Below, in pieces: positions 44,443-56,000 of a DNA stretch of 64,000 nt. The notes beneath the pieces were generated by a model. It saw nothing but the letters and a program-made list of their open reading frames with translations, did no database searches and had not been told where the DNA came from. A program made the position numbers and the translations under genes. Each line of letters opens with the position of its first letter. The first letter of the stretch is position 1. The stretch is from Gonatopus flavifemur (lineage: Eukaryota > Arthropoda > Insecta > Hymenoptera > Dryinidae): NCBI GenBank assembly GCA_018340375.1, contig JAFFJZ010000014.1, positions 992,001 to 1,056,000 of the forward strand, read 5' to 3'.

Positions 44443-44916
44443 GTGAATTTTCAGTTTATTTTGTGTGGAATTCCGTATTACGGATCGTTAAAGAATACTT
44501 ATACATGTATATTTTTCTTTGGGAATGAGTTGAAAAAAAAAGAAGACAAATTTTGGTTTCGAGTCTTCAGTTGATTGTAATTGGAATTTGATCCATTATA
44601 TATAATTTGGAAGATGTGATAGTCTTCGAGTATGGCATCTAGGAAAAGACTTTTATGTAATTCAAGTTATCCACGGCTGTGATTTCCTTTTTTGTAACGT
44701 TGAAGAGATTTTTATGTCATTGAGAGTAGAATACCAATACAGTATTTCTTTCATTTTCTTTGGTTGTTGTGATCAATACTAAAATGCAATATGTTCTGTA
44801 ATCATGCCAAAGGTATTTTAATTCGTGTTTTATTTTTCTGTTACCTCTTAATTTGTAGTAAGAGATCGAAATAAATTCAATTTGAAAAAAAAAAAAATTG
44901 CGAACACTCTCAACCT
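44443..44916 (+). other. DIRS 3' non-coding sequence
   Basis: AT-rich, containing AATAAA at about 44870 followed by a run of A residues at 44886. This suggests the transcript 3' end lies just before the internal complementary region. Confidence 0.5.
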
Positions 44917-45621
44917 CTACAAGGCAATCTCGAAGAACGGGACTTGAAGTATAATTGAACCGTCAAACGAACTTACCTGTAAGTGAAGTTCGACGGATGT
45001 TCTACGAGAGCCCCGTTCGAGATGATTACGTCCCGCCCTAAGAAATGTAGGTATATCCCGTCCCAAGAATATAGACTCTGAAATTTTTTTTGTTTTTCTT
45101 GTTTTTGTGTATGTTTCCTCTGAAATATATGAGGAGAGTAGGGGACGTGGGAGCTTGGGGCCGAGTCTCATGGAGAAGTTTTCTTCTTCGGGATATTGAG
45201 TAGCTCTGAACGTTGTGGCACCTGGCGGGAACGAGGTATACTACAAGGTAATCATCTCGAACGGGGCTTTCGTATAATATCCGTCGAACTTCACTCACAG
45301 GTAAGTTCGTTTGACGGTTCAATAATATGAGTCATGAAGCACTCATTTGATGAAAAATATTTCAAGCGAATGTTTGAAATGAATTCCAAAAAGCTTGAAT
45401 CATTTACTTGGAGCGCGTTGGATGATTTTACTCTTCAAATTGAAGACTATTCTTGAAGTTGAAATTCTCAAATTTGAGAAAGAAGCCTCATGTTCTGAGT
45501 TGAATTTGTTGTTAGGGTGATGATAAACTTGTAGGAAGAGTTTGAGAGTTTGATGGGATCTATTTTGATCAGGAAAGTCCTAATCGTGTGGCAAAAGTCA
45601 GAAAATCTGTCAACTCAGCTC

Positions 45622-46290
45622 GCGGCACATGGGTATTCTATCAGCTTTTCTTCACTAAACGAAATCTAGGCAGGAGAAATGTATCAAAATTCAGTGAAAT
45701 CAAGTTGGTACAGAGTAAGAGAGGACGGATATATTCATTGAATTTTATTTGTTCTTATGAAAATGTTGATAAATAAGAAAAGGCTATAGAAGATCCAATG
45801 TGTCGTCTTTTAATATTTTGATTCCAATAATGTTGTATCATGTCCCTACAAATAAATGTCATTATATTTATGAAATGGGTTCAATACACATGTTTCCTCA
45901 ACCTACTAGTGAGAAGATACAAAAATGCACACAATACAAAATCATTGGAACAAAAATATTGAGAGACGATAAATTGAGTCGTACATAGCCTTCACTCATT
46001 TATCAACATTTTCATAATAACCAATAAAATTCAATGAATATATCTGTTCTCTCTTACTTTGTACCAACTTGATTTTACTAAATCTTGATACATTTCTCCT
46101 GCCTAGATTTCGTTTAGTGAAGAAAGGCTGATAGAATACCCCACATAGCACATCCATCGATGTCCCCGTCGCATCTCCGGTGAGGCGAGGTGGAAGAAAG
46201 GGAGACGTGGATACAAGGTGGAAAGAACGGAGAAGCGACGTGGAGGCGACGGAGAAATGTCCGCGTGCTGTACGGGACCCATGTGCCGTA
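45622..46290. mobile_element. Foldback element with ~160-bp arms
   Basis: The arms 45622-45785 and 45983-46146 match in reverse complement (GGTATTCTATCAGC, TTCTTCACTAAACGAAATCT, AAATTCAATGAATATAT-type blocks). The outermost GCGGCACATGGGT has its partner at 46278-46290. About 130 bp of GC-rich sequence (46147-46277, with GTCGC/GGCGACG words) therefore lies inside the right arm, as a later insertion or an asymmetric spacer. No gene. Confidence 0.75.
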
Positions 46291-46299
46291 AGCTAAGTT

Positions 46300-47065
46300 C
46301 CCCCGTGAAAATGAATCTACGTCAAAATACGTCATAAACTACGCCATTCCACGCCCAAAACTACGACGAATTACGTCAAAAACTACTTCTAAGTCCCCCG
46401 TTTCGAACACGTCTTTGAATTGGCGTGAAAAATTACGGCGCTGCGGCATTAGTGGGAAACTGCGATTTCTGACGCCTAAATACTTCGAATTATGTAGAAA
46501 TACCACTTTCTACGTTAATCAACGCCCAAAGCGTTCTCACAACTATCCACGCCACAACTAAGGAGTACAAAATTACGAGAAAACCACGCATTTTTACATT
46601 CCAGTACTTCACACCAGTGAAAAGTACTACTTTCTACATCGATCTACGTCAAAGATAGAATATGCAAAACTACGAAATTCTACGCATTCCAAGTGAAATT
46701 TGCATCTCAATTATAGGGTATGAAGTATAAGACTTGAAAATGCGTAGTATTTTGTAGTTTTATATCTTTGGCGTAGATCGGCATAGAAAGCAGTACTTCT
46801 CATCGATATGAAATACTACTAGTACTTCCTACGTCGATCTATGCCGGGAGTAAAAAATACGAAAGTACAAAATACTACCGACTTGGAGTGAAATTTGTAT
46901 CCCAATTCTCAGGTATGAAGTATATATATTATTGAGTTCAAAACGCTTAGTATTTCGTAGTGGTATATCTTCGGCGTAGATCGACATAGAAAGTCGTCCT
47001 CCTCATCGATGTCAAGTACTTGTACCTGAAAATGTATAGTATGTGGTAGTTTCGTATTCCTCACT
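46300..47065. repeat. Palindromic TACG-rich tandem repeat
   Basis: Short words such as CTACGTCAAA and AAACTACGA recur from 46300 to 46600. Then two successive units of about 195 bp begin CTACATCGATCTACG (about 46635) and CTACGTCGATCTATG (about 46829), each itself an inverted repeat that closes with GGCGTAGATCGRCATAGAAAG. The middle of each unit carries TTGGAGTGAAATTTG-like and GGTATGAAGTATA sequence. No coding region. Confidence 0.7.
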
Positions 47066-47590
47066 TCTCAAAATGATGTATATCGCAAGCGAAAAGAAAC
47101 ATCACAAGCTATGGGTTCTGGAATAAAAATGTCAATTGATTGAAACTGTTAATTATCATGTAAAAAATCGAATTTTGTTACGAAGAAAGCTCACAATTTC
47201 TCAACTCATGTGAGTTCATACGAACATGAGTTTTTATTTCTTATTTTTCCTTGAGAAAAAATTTAGAATCATTGAAGAAAATAAATTCGAGATGATTTAT
47301 AGTTATACAGTATTTGAAAGTACAAATACATTGTTTCATTTGAATATTATCTTCAATGAGAATAAAAATGATTGAAAAATACGGGAGTGTGTATGGAGAA
47401 GAAATCATAACATCAGTAGAATTGAATTATACACAAGTATGTTTTAATACGAAATTCACCGCGAATTGCCAAGATCAATTATAAAAATTCAAGAATAAAG
47501 AAATGTATGAACTAGATAAGGTCAGAAACATATATAAATGTATTGCACTTGAGAAACTTTTATAAAATGTTGAAGATAAAACAATATTTT
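47065..47590. other. No gene seen
   Basis: AT-rich spacer upstream of the 3' end of the minus-strand gene. Nothing supportable. Confidence 0.4.
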
Positions 47591-47621
47591 TTGGTTTTGT
47601 GGTTACTTGTAAATTAGATTA

Positions 47622-49887
47622 TTCATCACTGTTGTCGGATTCAACCCTTCGTTTTGGCTCACTCTTACGATGTTTTTTGGTCTTTCGGTCCCCATTTGAC
47701 TCACGTTCTTCAGACGGGGCGTCGTGATTATTGTTTTGTTCCAACGGATCTAAAAGAAGATATCAATTTCCAATTTAAGAATTACGGATAATTATCAATA
47801 CGGTTAGTCATTGATAGCAAACTAGTAAGGAAAGAATAAAGAAACACTGGATCTCCTTACAACGCTCGATTGTTTCAAGACTGCCGATTTTGCTCTCTTT
47901 AGTTGAATCACTTGGAAATAACAAATGTTTCCATGGAACTCACCAATCGATTTTTTCTTCTTCGCGTTTGATCCTTCATGATCTGAATCACTTTTCGTTT
48001 CACGAGCTGCTCTTTTTCGTGCAGCCGTGATTGCTTCGTTCAACATGGAATCAATCTTGTTGGGGGCTGTCATATCGTCGATAAGGTGTTCAAAGTATCC
48101 CCTATCATGCAACCACTTTTGGGTTGAAGTGACTGCAATGTCTTTTTTGTCACGTTCTAACTTTTGGAATTCCGTATTCGATTGTTCTCTGATCACTCGT
48201 TCGCTCAAATCAGGTCCCCACAATGTGTGGCAGACATTATTGAAAAAAGATCCTACTTTTTTTTCCGTAAATAATTCTTTTTAAACCTAAGGTTCCACCA
48301 CAAATTATGGCCAACGTAAACTTTATTCGATTTCATGTCTCCAATACATAATTCGTTCTGCTCTTTATTGGAAGGTCCAACGGATTTCATATTCACTACT
48401 TTCTTTGTCAATGTAAATACAAATATTTTTGAGATGAATGATTTGATTACGAATATCATGCTTGACATATTAATATGATACCTTTTAATGAAGCGCACAC
48501 TTCTGTGAGGAGGGTCAGAATGTTTTGTCCAGTATGTTCTATCAATGGCATATCCTGTTTATGTATTTGGTCAGCTTGTGATTCCATTTTCGCTTCCGAA
48601 ACAGACAGCTGCACAAATTTGAATATATCATTGAATATTATACACAATTGTACAATGAAAAATTTTCAATCAAATGATAAAATGAAATCGACGGTTGCTT
48701 AACAAAACATATTTTTGATAGAATTACATTCATACTTACATCAACAGCACTATCAGTTTCCCATAACTCTGCTTGATCAATTTCTTGTTCTTTCTTTAGG
48801 AACTCTTGAACAATATCGTGGTCACTTCGGACAATACTATTTTCTTTTCCTTTTTTCGACTCCTATAAATAATCAAATATGATGAATGTTCATTCAAACA
48901 TGCGAAAAATATCAAAAACATAAGCAGTGTGCGAACATTACAAACATGTGACGTACATTCATAAAGAAATGTATGATGAACTTGATGTATGTTACGCATA
49001 CAGATATACATTATTTCGCACCGTCGGAAACAATTTCTATACATCACGTATGTGAAAAGTGGAGAATCACAGTTGATTATAAAATCATTACTCTCAGCGC
49101 AGGAGAAATATATTTCAGTTGTGAAAGTTGAAGGTTATAATATCACATGGTTTTGTGAATTGTTCAAATTCAGAGTAGGTATATCATTCACTACAGGTAT
49201 GAGTACATTATGTACGCTGAGTATGAACAATTCACAAAATCATTGTGATAGTACAACATTGACAAATGAATGTATTCCTCCTGCGCTGAGGGTAGTAATT
49301 TCACAACAAACTCAACTTTTGACATACGTCATCTACAATAAATGTTTCTTATAGTGTGATATCATTCAAGAAAGAACTAATGTGATTGATGGAACGAAGC
49401 AATTGTTGCAAAACAAATCCAAAGTATAAATCACCTCTCTTTCCTTCTTCACATTTTCTATAGGGATATCCTCGTCTGCTTGAATCATCTTCTCATCGTT
49501 CATATAATCAGGAACATTCAATTTGAGTATTCTTACACGTTGCTTTTTGACAATGGAATTCAAATTGGCGAAAGTATCTGAAAAATTTGTGCAATACAGG
49601 ATACGAATAAGGAATATGAAATATGAGTATAATTGAAACTGAATAGTTAACCTCCAAGAAGAAAAGGATACTAACCTGAAATGTGCAAAACGACACATTC
49701 AAGTAATTGTCCTCCATGTCTCGCATTGTGGACTTGTTTCGTACAATCACGGTTTATAGGGTCAAAGTTCTGGGGATCGAAGCCTTCAATATATTTAACC
49801 TTCAAGTTGGCGGTTTCTTTTTTCACAGGGAAGTGAACGTGTGCCCCATCCATTTTTTCGAGTATAATAATTCCTGTGGCTGTGAAA
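47622..49887 (-). CDS. Multi-exon BEN-domain-like gene (tentative model)
   Basis: Minus-strand exons with good splice signals: 49853-49676 (MDGAHVHFPVKKETANLKVK, LLECVVLHIS, donor GTTAGT); 49577-49435 (DTFANLNSIVKKQRVR); about 48861-48740 (KRNSIVRSDHDIVQEFLKK, donor GTAAGT); about 48609-48480 (LSVSEAKMESQADQIHKQDM); about 48402-48290 (KSVGPSNKEQNELCIGDMKS, KVYVGHNLW); about 48256-47940 (SFFNNVCHTLWGPDLSERVI, KWLHDRGYF); and a last KKH/KR-rich exon ending at 47622. The V.FP.K....V..I..FDP opening and VYVGHNLW...VCHTLWG recall insect BEN-domain proteins, which bind DNA as chromatin regulators. One exon phase (third exon) does not fit my simple model, so an exon or boundary is misplaced or the gene is damaged. 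It lies head-to-head with the tnp2-like gene. Confidence 0.5.
49040..49335. mobile_element. Inverted-repeat element in an intron of the BEN-like gene
   Basis: ATCACGTATGTGAAAAGT at the left and, inverted, ATGACGTATGTCAAAAGT at the right open arms of about 140 bp. The arms share ACTCTCAGCGCAGGAGAAATA-like, TCACA.G.TTTTGTGAATTG and CTCAGCG blocks. The loop is about 20-40 bp near 49180. It lies wholly between the second and third exons of the model. Confidence 0.7.
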
Positions 49888-50410
49888 TCAAATCCCTTGT
49901 ATCATTCACTGAATGTATTATTCGACGGACATAAAGGAGCGTTCAATCACGTTTAATCACCGGTGTGTACGAAGCACGTGTTAAGCCGAATGCGAAATTG
50001 CTTGTGAAAAGTGCGGCAAAATGCGCCGGTAACGTACGTACAGTCTATAACGAAGTGCCTCAAATTCGCAATATTGATGGTAAGAATGGCGGAGCCAATC
50101 ATAATCATCGGAAACATGGCTAGATTTCATCGTATTTGAAATATCCAATAGAACAGGATGATTCGAAAATTTGATTTTGTGCTGTTTATGACAGCTATCG
50201 TGATCTGTGGATAACCGACTGGAATAAAAACTGTTAACAAAATTGGTGTGGAAATTTTCAAGTGAGAGTGTTTTGTTTTCGTTTCATGTGATATTCACAT
50301 ATTGAATGTATAAAGTGACCCACGTGTTTATTTCCCACTGTTGAGACGTTCTAACCTATTTCTGAAACGTACTAGGATTATTGAGACGAATTTTATATCA
50401 TGGAATGAAA
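49888..50410. promoter_or_regulatory. Shared intergenic region between two divergent genes
   Basis: About 0.5 kb separates the first exon of the BEN-like gene (minus) from the first plausible exon of the tnp2-like gene (plus). It is less AT-rich than its surroundings near 49930-50100 and has no frame of its own. I infer a bidirectional promoter from position only; no certain core-promoter element is seen. Confidence 0.3.
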
Positions 50411-51439
50411 TGCGTCGACGAAGATATAAAACTTCCCGTACGGAAATTTACTCCATTCTGAACCAAAATACTCCAAAAAATTGAAGTAAAGATGTAGTAT
50501 TCCGATTCAGAATGAAGTAAATGTCCCTACGGGTTATTTTCATCCACAACAAAATGCAGAAATTCCACGATCCACAATAACTATTCGCAAGCGAGTTTTT
50601 TCATCACGTGATAATGATATAGTAAGTGTGGCATATGAATAATAATTTTCAGTGTTATGGATTTGTGCATGTCACAAAATTATCGAGTTTATAAATCCTC
50701 AAACCGATTTCTTCATTTCATTTTTTTCTTCCGCCAAGGATTCTTCATGTAGTACTGATGACGTCCAAAGTGTAGCAGAAGTCCATCAAACAACTCAAAA
50801 TGAGGGTGCAGATAATATTGCTCTGAACGAAGACGTCCCTCAGAGATCACAACATGTACGTATTTGAGTTTGGGTGTTCATGATATTCCTTTACAATTCA
50901 CAAAAAAATGTCACATGGAGAGAGATTATTGACAGATTCGAACGTATGATTGAAAACAGAACATCATACGATTTCTCACAGACATGTATCTTTTTTATGA
51001 TAAATAAGTATAGAATACCAATCAAGAGAATCATATAAGAATTATATAAATATTCCTTGTATTTGAACTGATGTTCTTCATCAAACATTCACAAAATAGT
51101 TTCGGATATTTATACAGTATTTACATTCTACAGGAGCATTATGATGAATCAGTTTCTAATCAAGATTTAAATCGATGTGCGACACATTCTTCCCATAGTG
51201 AAACATCTAATGGTAATGATCATGATGTACGTACTTGAATATATTTTGAATGTTTTTGATTGTTATAAACAAAAGCCAAAAGTGGTAAAATATATTAATA
51301 TTATACAGGAAGAATCAAACGAATCGAACAGTGAAACTCACAGTATGTGTTCTGATAACAGCAACAGTTGGGGAAATTCCATCATGAATTCTGGTAGCGA
51401 TGTTGAATTATCTGTTGATGAAGTTCTTGACAATGTAAG

Positions 51440-52930
51440 TACCTGACAATGTCGTATTGAAATGTAATCATAATCATACACCAAATCCATTGAAAAACTC
51501 AAACGAAAAACAATACTTATATTTTCATCGGAATGAATTGATCAATTGGTTTGTATTGGATTCAATATAAAAATTATTAAAAATCGACAATTCTTCCCAT
51601 TTAGCACAACGTACCATTGAAAAGTGTATGAAATGTTTATGTAACGTACAGGAGGTTTTCTAAATGTGCAGGAAACGTTCTGCTGTCACGTTTTGCTATT
51701 GATGGTATCATTGGGGAAACCATATGAATATGAAAAAAAACCATCGCAGTGAGAGATGATACTTGTAATCGTAATATTTAGGGAAATCTATTGGAATGTA
51801 TTAGATTTTTCAAAGGAAAGCAGGAAAATGAACAAGCCAACCCAATAGCACAATAGTTCAAGATGAGTTCATAATTAATACCTTGGGGATCATGAGAATT
51901 TAGAAATAGTCTTCCATGAATACATTCGGGACTGCTGTGCTGTCTGCGGACCCAGAGAAAAAAAAACGTGATTCTTCACGTAATTTATCATATTGAAAAT
52001 CACGTAAAAAATTACGTACTACATCATAATGAAAATGCACCCCTTCACGTGATTTTGAGTTTTACGGAGATGTCCACTTTATCATGAAATACCACGTGAT
52101 TTTCAACGTGATAAATTACGTGAAAGAGAACGAAATTTTTTCCTTTGGGACAAGGGTAATTCAGTAAAAATCCCAACAAAAATGGATAAGACTCTGATTC
52201 ACATGCAATAGGATTTCTATAAGATCAAATATCCGATATCGATATCAATGTGAAAAAAATCTTTCCGAGAATTCAGAAAATGTGACTGTAATTTTTCACA
52301 GCCACTTTTTCCTGAGTTTCCAGAAAAATTTCACTGAAATAAGAAATTCCACTCAAATTTCGGAATTTGTTTTGAAAATTCAGTAAATTTTCAGAAGGAA
52401 TTTTTTGACAGCGTTATATCAACGGAATCAATTGACGTTCATCTAAGACAGCATGAAATGTCACTGAGACGGTTATAGTAGTTAAAAATGTCCTTGAGAA
52501 ACATTTTATTAACACAATTGACAATTGATTGACAATCGTGTTGTGGTTTGTGTATCGCCTTAGTGTAAAAATTTCGTTGAATTTGATTAAATTCCGTGAC
52601 CTTTTGGCATATTCGGTTTTCATGGAGAATTAATTCTCAAATGTATTTTTGTCAATTGACCAAAATTCAACTGAATTCAATAGAATTTCAATTAATTTCA
52701 AACTGCCCACGAAATCCAATAACTTTTGCGTGAAATTTCTTCAATTCTACCAAAGGTCGTTGGAGTTTGTGTAATTTTATTGAAACCCTGCTGTGCCAAA
52801 AGTGAACGAAATTCAACAAAATTTTCCGGCCAGTGATCATAAAAATGGAATGTAGGAACATTTGAAAACTTTTTTTATAAATCATACTCCATTCAAGTAA
52901 TTGTCATATTAATTCATTCATGTCTTCTGT
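51440..52930 (+). other. Intron-like spacer of the tnp2-like gene
   Basis: No gene. It contains a 199-bp inverted-repeat element and, at 52.79 kb, the CTGTGCCAAAAGTGAAC dispersed repeat also present at 12.72 kb. The tnp2-like frame resumes at about 52934. Confidence 0.5.
51951..52149. mobile_element. 199-bp inverted-repeat element (ACGTGAT-rich)
   Basis: The left arm TTCACGTAATTTATCATATTGAAAATCACGT matches the inverted right arm, and CCCAGAGAAAAAA / TTTTTTCCTTTGGG close the ends (51951 and 52149). CACGTGATTTT words recur inside. I cannot identify a target duplication with confidence. Confidence 0.7.
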
Positions 52931-53066
52931 AGTTTTTTCATTCATGGAGTTTTTTGATGATGAGAGTTTAAAACGAACTATTTGTGAATGCACTTCTACG
53001 ACCATCATGGATGCTCTAATGATGACCTCATCATTGGGAAATATCATCATCATGAAGTAATCAGTC

Positions 53067-56000
53067 TTATGACTGGTTTGATGAAATCCTCCAACCCTGT
53101 CTATTATCCGCTAATCGCTTGATTTCTGCATATCTACGGCAACCCTTATCTTGTATAATTTGCTTCATATAACTCAATCTAGGTCTACCTCTTCGTTTTT
53201 TACCATTCATTTTTCCTCCCAATATTGTTTCCAATAAGCTATCATGCCTCAATGTGTGTCCTATCAGATTACTTCTTCTTTTCACGACCTGTCTCAAGAG
53301 ACTTCTTTTTTCATTTACCTTCTCAAGTACCTCTTCATTTCTCACTTTGTCTATCCACTTTATTCGAAGCATCTTTCTATAACACCACATTTCAAAAGCT
53401 TCAAGTCTTCGTTGGTCCGTTTCTCCAATTGTCCAAGTTTCGCAACCATTTAATGCTGTGCTCCAAACGTAACTCTTCAAGAATTTCTTCCTTACTGCTA
53501 AGCTAATATTCTTCGAACATAGTAACTGTTCCTTTTGGTGGAAAGCCTGTTTCCCTTGTACTATTCTTGCTCTTATATCTCTTCCGCCTCTACCGTTTTC
53601 TGTAATTATGCTCCCTAGATATTTAAATTCTTTGACTTGCTGAATTGTCTCTGCATCCATTTTGATTTCCGTTCTTCTTGATGTGTTCGCTGTTGTACAA
53701 ATCATGAATTTTGTTTTGTCCTTATTTATATTCATGCAATCTTTGTCCAGTAATATTTTTTTCATAGTGTTGAGAGTATTTTCTAACTCAGCACCACTCG
53801 TAGCTAATATAGCTATGTCATCCGCAAATCTCAACATGCTTACATTTTCACCTTGAATCTGTAATTTCAATTGCACTTGTTCCTTCACTTCGTTCATCGC
53901 TTCTTCTATATACAAATTGAAAATCAATGGCGATAGTGAGCATCCTTGTCTCACCCCTCTTCTAATTTGTGCTTCTCCTTTTTGACCCTCTCTTTCTATT
54001 ATTGCGGTTTGATTCTTATTTAACACTAGAACGGCGGGAGCGGTCATTTTGACCGTTTTTGTATTTCATGAAGTTATAACTGGAATACCTTTGAATTTTT
54101 TGACAAGCCCTTTTGTGACTTTTCATGAATATGATTATTCAACTTGAAAATATTAGTTTTGCATGAATATTCCTGACCCGAGTGTTGTACTTTCATTACC
54201 TACCTAAAACGACGGTTTGGGGTCATTTTGACCGTTCATCTCAAATGCAGAAATTCCTTACTACTAACATTATTTTCATACTTCTGCCTCGTAAATATTC
54301 CTTGAAAACCATGTAAATATCTTATATTTGAATGAAATATCCATCTTTGAATATTTTATGCTACTGGAAATATGTATATATTTACATGCATATGTATAAG
54401 TATATTACTTCCAACATGAACGTTTTTACAATGTGCTCCAGGGGACTTGAACTCCATAAGGTATCCTGTCGCCATTTTTTTAGGTTAGTTCCAATCGTTC
54501 AGTATGGTGGCGCTACAATTCTTCATGGGAAAATATAGCAGAAACACGCGCGCCACCACACCAAACGATTGAAACTAAATCGTAACAATATTTCTCATAG
54601 AGTTGAAGCCCTCTACTGCGTCGATCGGTTTAGACAAATGAAGATCGTGAATAATTGTATCGAATGGTGCGTCGATCGCATCGTGTATCGTGCAGTGCAG
54701 CTGTGATACCTTGCTCTTATGATATTGATTGTTGGCATTTTGTTTTCGGCGAGCAGTTTGAAATCGACATTGAACGATAATTATAAAATATTTCATTGAA
54801 GTATGCCTCGTCGTCATATCACCCCACAGCTGTTTTTACAACAAGCACAAAATATACAAGAAGACGATTCAGAAGGTGAAGAATTGGATTGCGATAGTGA
54901 TGATGAATATCTTCCTCATGAATCCTCCGATAGTGACAGTGACGCATTCAATACTACTGATGTGGATGCTGGTGCTGGCGATTCAATTTCGAATAACAAT
55001 ACATCAGACGATGAAGTAGTAAGTGCAAGTAAGTACCCGATGATCCACTGAGAAAACTATTCTCTTATGCCGACTGAACCATTTTCTTACAATATAACTA
55101 ACCAAAATTTTTTGTTTGAACAATTTGACTACGTTGAGCGAATTATGTTATATTTCAATCTTAGATTATTTAGATTCATTTCCATTATTAATTCTTGGTT
55201 TTGGGAACAAAATGTCCTGAAATTATAATTCACCCATGAAATCATGGTTTTGTAATAGATCAATATTCTGTAAGAACGCGAATTGCACGAAGAGTTTCAA
55301 GTACCCGAGAAAATCGAAGTACACGTGGAAATCGAGGTACTCGAGGGAAACGAGGTACCCAAGGAAATCGAGGTACCCGAGGAAATCGAGGTACACGAGG
55401 TTATCATGGAAATGCAGGATGTTCAGCTACTACATCGATATCACAGTCTTCAAACAACGTAAGTCTAAATACACTCGGGTTTGACTTGGATTTTGTTCAA
55501 ACATAGAAGTATTTTGATAGTTGAACATGGAGAAATTCTCCTGTAGGTCCAGAAGTATAAGAATTTTAGCTCAATAAATGTAACCTTCGTAATACCAAAA
55601 TACCCTTGAAAACATTGATCTTCCACAGTATCAAACAAACCGTAGAGGCAAAGGAAAAGGTGTATCGCATATTCCAACTGATCCTGGCGCCCAAGTTTTT
55701 GGCCGTGATCAAACAGAATGGACTGTCATTGCTGCGAATCATAATCTTCCTGGACGGATTAGTCATCAAAATATTCTACGTGAGAATCCAGGACCATCGC
55801 CACATGCCAAACGCAATATTACCGATGGCGATACACTTAGTGCTTTCCGTCTTTTAATCGATGAACCTATGTTACGCCATATCAAATTGTGCACTGAAAC
55901 AAGAGCTCGCCATGACTTAGAAGATGACAATTGGTCTATTTCGTTAGAAGAACTTGAAGCGTTCATTGCTCTTTTTTATATTCGTGGTGCATGTGGTGCA

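Larger units (their letters stand above)
40027..45326 (+). mobile_element. DIRS-type tyrosine-recombinase retrotransposon, degenerate
   Basis: Inverted terminal repeats are at 40028-40181 and 45122-45275 (shared GTAGGGGACGTGGGAGCTTGG and CACCTGGCGGGAACGAGGTA on opposite strands). An internal complementary region at 44917-45035 joins the complement of the extreme left end (CTCGAAGAACGGGACTTGAAGT) to the complement of the extreme right end (ATTGAACCGTCAAACGAAC). This arrangement is diagnostic of DIRS. Genes in order are gag-like, RT, RNase H and tyrosine recombinase, all on the plus strand with stops and frameshifts. The left end is where the BEL/Pao element inserted, within the first few bases. 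Confidence 0.93.

Noticed and set aside
55236..55484. A Lys/Arg/Tyr-rich open frame inside the piggyBac
   Set aside because: The splice phases and the Arg-Gly repeat show that another frame of the same exon is the coding one.
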